From Clostridiaceae bacterium (GTDB lineage Bacteria; Bacillota; Clostridia; Saccharofermentanales; UBA5734): 6,984 bases of DNA. The stretch is from NCBI GenBank assembly GCA_012522285.1, contig JAAYKS010000407.1, positions 1 to 6,984 on the forward strand, read 5' to 3'. The position numbers and the translations under genes are program-made. Shown here one piece after another: positions 5,341-6,984 of the stretch (position 1 is the stretch's first letter; every line of letters starts with the position of its first letter). The notes below the pieces were generated by a model. That model was not told the origin of the DNA and ran no database searches. It saw only the letters and a program-made list of their open reading frames with translations.

Positions 5341-5685
5341 ATGGATTGGTTCCCGTTTCTCCTTGCCCTGGGACTCACGATCCTGGTGGAGGGGCTTTTG
5401 ATGCTGGTGCTGTACCGGCGTCTCGATTTTGCCTACTATACGGTGCTGGGCAACCTGCTCACCAACCCGGCGCTCAATGTGCTGGTTGCGCTGGGTGTCT
5501 ACGTAGCTGGCCCGACGGCATACGGACCGGTGTTGGGCGCGTTGGAGTTGCTGGCGGTCCTGGTCGAGGCGTATGTGCTGCGCATGCTGTGCAGATGGAA
5601 GACGGGACATGCCGTGGGCATATCGTTGTTGCTCAACGCCGCGTCCTTTGGAGCGGGCTTCCTGGTGTTTCGCTTGCTTTCATAG
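5341..5685 (+). CDS. Small four-TM membrane protein with NLLTNP motif
   Basis: A 114-residue, almost wholly hydrophobic protein with about four membrane segments (near 5-25, 33-57, 62-83 and 91-112). Polar residues inside these segments look functional: E17 in ILVEGLL, the block GNLLTNPALN (37-46), E69 and E76-A in LELLAVLVEAYVLR, and N99-A in LLLNAASF. Similar small proteins with an NLLTNP.LN block occur in Firmicutes, but I know no assigned function. Buried Asn and Glu residues would fit ion or small-solute handling or helix packing; this is inference. The ribosome site is weak (GCGGGG about six bases before ATG). It is 21 bases after the 80-aa gene, so expression probably depends on the transcript of the MFS gene. 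The TAG at 5683-5685 ends the plus-strand run. Confidence 0.72.
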   Translation: MDWFPFLLALGLTILVEGLLMLVLYRRLDFAYYTVLGNLLTNPALNVLVALGVYVAGPTAYGPVLGALELLAVLVEAYVLRMLCRWKTGHAVGISLLLNAASFGAGFLVFRLLS

Positions 5686-5749
5686 GGATTGGATCCCGTC
5701 GGCGGCACATGAGATCCCCGACATGGACGGGAGGGTCACGGCCGCTGCG
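5686..5749. other. Convergent intergenic gap, no clear terminator
   Basis: These 64 bases separate two convergent genes. TCCCGTC (5694-5700) and GACGGGA (5726-5732) are perfect seven-base complements with a 25-base loop, and GTCGG (5698-5702) could instead pair with CCGAC (5718-5722). No T run follows on either strand, so this is not a standard intrinsic terminator. Transcripts may end here by another route or run into each other. Confidence 0.35.
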
Positions 5750-6898
5750 TCATTTCTCGATTTCGAGTCGCTGTTCTTTTTTCTCGCGTTTTTTCACATA
5801 CAGCATGGTATCCAGCTGTCTGAGGAAAGCGTCCGCATCCAGTCTGTACCTGTATTCGTATAGAGCATATCCCATACTGAAGGAGAGGCGGTAGGGTTCC
5901 TGTGAGTTCTGGTTCGCCACCTCTGCCGCCTTTTCAATCCGCGTAACCGCATCGCGGAGCACCGCATCATTCGCCGCGTCAAACAGCAGGAAAAATTCGT
6001 CTCCTCCGTATCTTGCGACAAAATCACCTGGCCGGAAACAGCTCCGCAGCAGATCCGCCGCTTCGACGAGCGCGCGGTCGCCGACGAGGTGCCCGTAGGT
6101 GTCATTGATGCATTTAAATCCGTCCAGGTCGATCAGAATCGCCGCAAAGGAGTCACGAGACGAGCTGTTGTTGACGCGGGCGCGCAAGGCGGACTCCATC
6201 TTCTGCCGGTTGTAGAGGCCAGTCAGATAATCCGTGTTGATGCTGCGGGTTTGGATGTTGAAAAACACGATCAGAATGGACAAAGTCGCCCCATTCATGA
6301 TCAGCGACACCCCATAGATTAAGCTGGAGAGCAAAATGGCAATCAGTGGGAGTACGGGGAAAAAAAGCAAAGAAAAGAGTTGTTTGTTGCTGATCCGCCA
6401 GCGCCGGAAGATGACCAGCATTTCCGCGGCCAGGATCAGCAAGAGCGGTATAAGGAGCGGGATGAAAAACAAAGGCCCGCGGTGATATATGTTGTCCTCG
6501 CCGATCCGGTAGTACCAGCCGGTCCATAAACTCACCACCGTCATGACGGCTTGCGCGGTAAAGATCCCGATCAGGAAGATTTTTACACGGTTGAACCACT
6601 TCCTGGAATACCCCGTCTGGCTGATCACATAAAGGATCCAAATCGACGGGACGATCGGATTGAGAATAAAATCGAGGAAGTTGCCGATCCGGTTGACGGG
6701 CTCATAGAAAGTGCCGGGACGACCGTCGAAGCGTCCCATAATATCGGACACCAGCATCGCGATCATGAAATACACCGCTGACATAAACAGTCGATACGAC
6801 CGGTCTTTTCTGCCCGTGTTCACCCCGGAATACACCAGAATATAGAGCAAAACCGCAATCGAATAGGCATTGAGTAAAATGTTGCCGGTCAGTGTCAC
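5750..6898 (-). CDS. Membrane-bound GGDEF diguanylate cyclase
   Basis: A 382-residue protein that should make cyclic di-GMP from two GTP. The N-terminal 215 residues hold about seven membrane segments (near 4-24, 38-54, 72-92, 104-125, 142-164, 173-198 and 201-215), probably a sensor of unknown ligand. The GGDEF domain follows, with DYLTGLYNR (223-231), LIDLDGFKCINDTYGH (255-270, metal ligand D257), the intact active loop RYGGDEFFLL (296-305) and the RxxD inhibitory site R289-D292 exactly five residues before it. It should therefore be active and product-inhibited. There is no EAL or HD domain. The frame opens at GTG 6925, but GTG 6896-6898 is preferred because GGAGA (6906-6910) lies about eight bases before it and the earlier GTG falls in a palindrome without a ribosome site. 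The neighbours are unrelated, and it faces the membrane module tail to tail. Confidence 0.88.
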   Translation of the reverse strand: MTLTGNILLNAYSIAVLLYILVYSGVNTGRKDRSYRLFMSAVYFMIAMLVSDIMGRFDGRPGTFYEPVNRIGNFLDFILNPIVPSIWILYVISQTGYSRKWFNRVKIFLIGIFTAQAVMTVVSLWTGWYYRIGEDNIYHRGPLFFIPLLIPLLLILAAEMLVIFRRWRISNKQLFSLLFFPVLPLIAILLSSLIYGVSLIMNGATLSILIVFFNIQTRSINTDYLTGLYNRQKMESALRARVNNSSSRDSFAAILIDLDGFKCINDTYGHLVGDRALVEAADLLRSCFRPGDFVARYGGDEFFLLFDAANDAVLRDAVTRIEKAAEVANQNSQEPYRLSFSMGYALYEYRYRLDADAFLRQLDTMLYVKKREKKEQRLEIEK

Positions 6899-6918
6899 GC
6901 GTATGTCTCCATTCAAAA

Positions 6919-6934
6919 TTATCACTTGTGATAA
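6919..6934. promoter_or_regulatory. Perfect 16-bp palindrome upstream of the GGDEF gene (operator candidate)
   Basis: TTATCAC, TT, GTGATAA is a perfect inverted repeat with seven-base arms, 20 bases before the chosen GTG start. On the coding strand it overlaps GATAAT (6918-6923), a one-mismatch -10 box, although no good -35 is found at 16-18 bases. Its size and symmetry fit a dimeric repressor site; the protein is unknown. Confidence 0.45.
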
Positions 6935-6957
6935 AAAAGCTAAATTGATCCAACCAC

Positions 6958-6977
6958 AGTATATCGTATCCTATACT
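6958..6977. promoter_or_regulatory. Second inverted repeat and possible -10 box of the GGDEF gene
   Basis: AGTATA (6958-6963) and TATACT (6972-6977) are perfect complements with eight bases between. Read toward the GGDEF gene, 6958-6963 gives TATACT, a one-mismatch -10 element. Its -35 at standard spacing would fall at or beyond the window edge. It may therefore be a promoter with a dyad in its spacer, but the pattern is short and could be chance. Confidence 0.3.
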
Positions 6978-6984
6978 ACAGCAG

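Noticed and set aside
4885..5610. Minus-strand open frame (241 codons) across the membrane module
   Set aside because: Gln/Arg/His-rich low-complexity translation, antisense to three plausible plus-strand genes; no ribosome site seen.
1..6984. Mobile element, CRISPR array, tRNA or toxin-antitoxin pair
   Set aside because: No transposase or integrase motifs, no spaced direct repeats, no cloverleaf, and no typical small toxin/antitoxin pair were found; neighbouring genes look like ordinary chromosomal accessory genes.

Overview
The window looks like chromosomal DNA from a moderately high-GC Firmicute, most likely a gut Clostridium-class organism of the Oscillospiraceae/Ruminococcaceae type. 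This is inferred from strong AGGAGG-type ribosome binding sites, GTG use as a start, compact gene spacing, and protein types common there: a Cys-rich Lgt-like protein, a GyrI-like effector-binding protein and a multi-TM GGDEF protein. No rRNA, tRNA, CRISPR array, transposase or phage gene is visible, and no long repeat.

Layout: (1) 2-778 (+) is the C-terminal part of a GH29-type alpha-L-fucosidase cut by the left edge, followed by a small GyrI-like protein (864-1328, +). (2) Convergent to these is a two-gene minus-strand operon, a divergent Lgt-family protein (2027-2803) whose TGA overlaps the ATG of a YjdF/DUF2238-like membrane protein (1341-2030). (3) Divergent from lgt across a 143-bp AT-rich regulatory gap is a plus-strand run: an SGNH esterase resembling the M. 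smegmatis MsAcT arylesterase (2947-3582), an unrecognised 99-aa protein (3673-3972), a compact 12-TM MFS transporter (4035-5102), an overlapping 80-aa single-TM protein (5077-5319) and a 114-aa four-TM protein with an NLLTNP motif (5341-5685). (4) Convergent to that run is a multi-TM GGDEF diguanylate cyclase with an intact RxxD inhibitory site (5750-6898, -), its promoter region at the right edge.

The genes do not form one evident pathway. The most cohesive unit is the MFS/80-aa/114-aa membrane module, possibly led by the 99-aa protein. The lgt-like/YjdF-like pair is translationally coupled. The less ordinary signals are the Lgt active-site substitutions, several hairpins next to or overlapping ribosome binding sites, and a perfect 16-bp palindrome just upstream of the GGDEF gene. 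I see no clear evidence of a dramatic new system; the membrane module and the Lgt-like pair are the best candidates for uncharacterised function.
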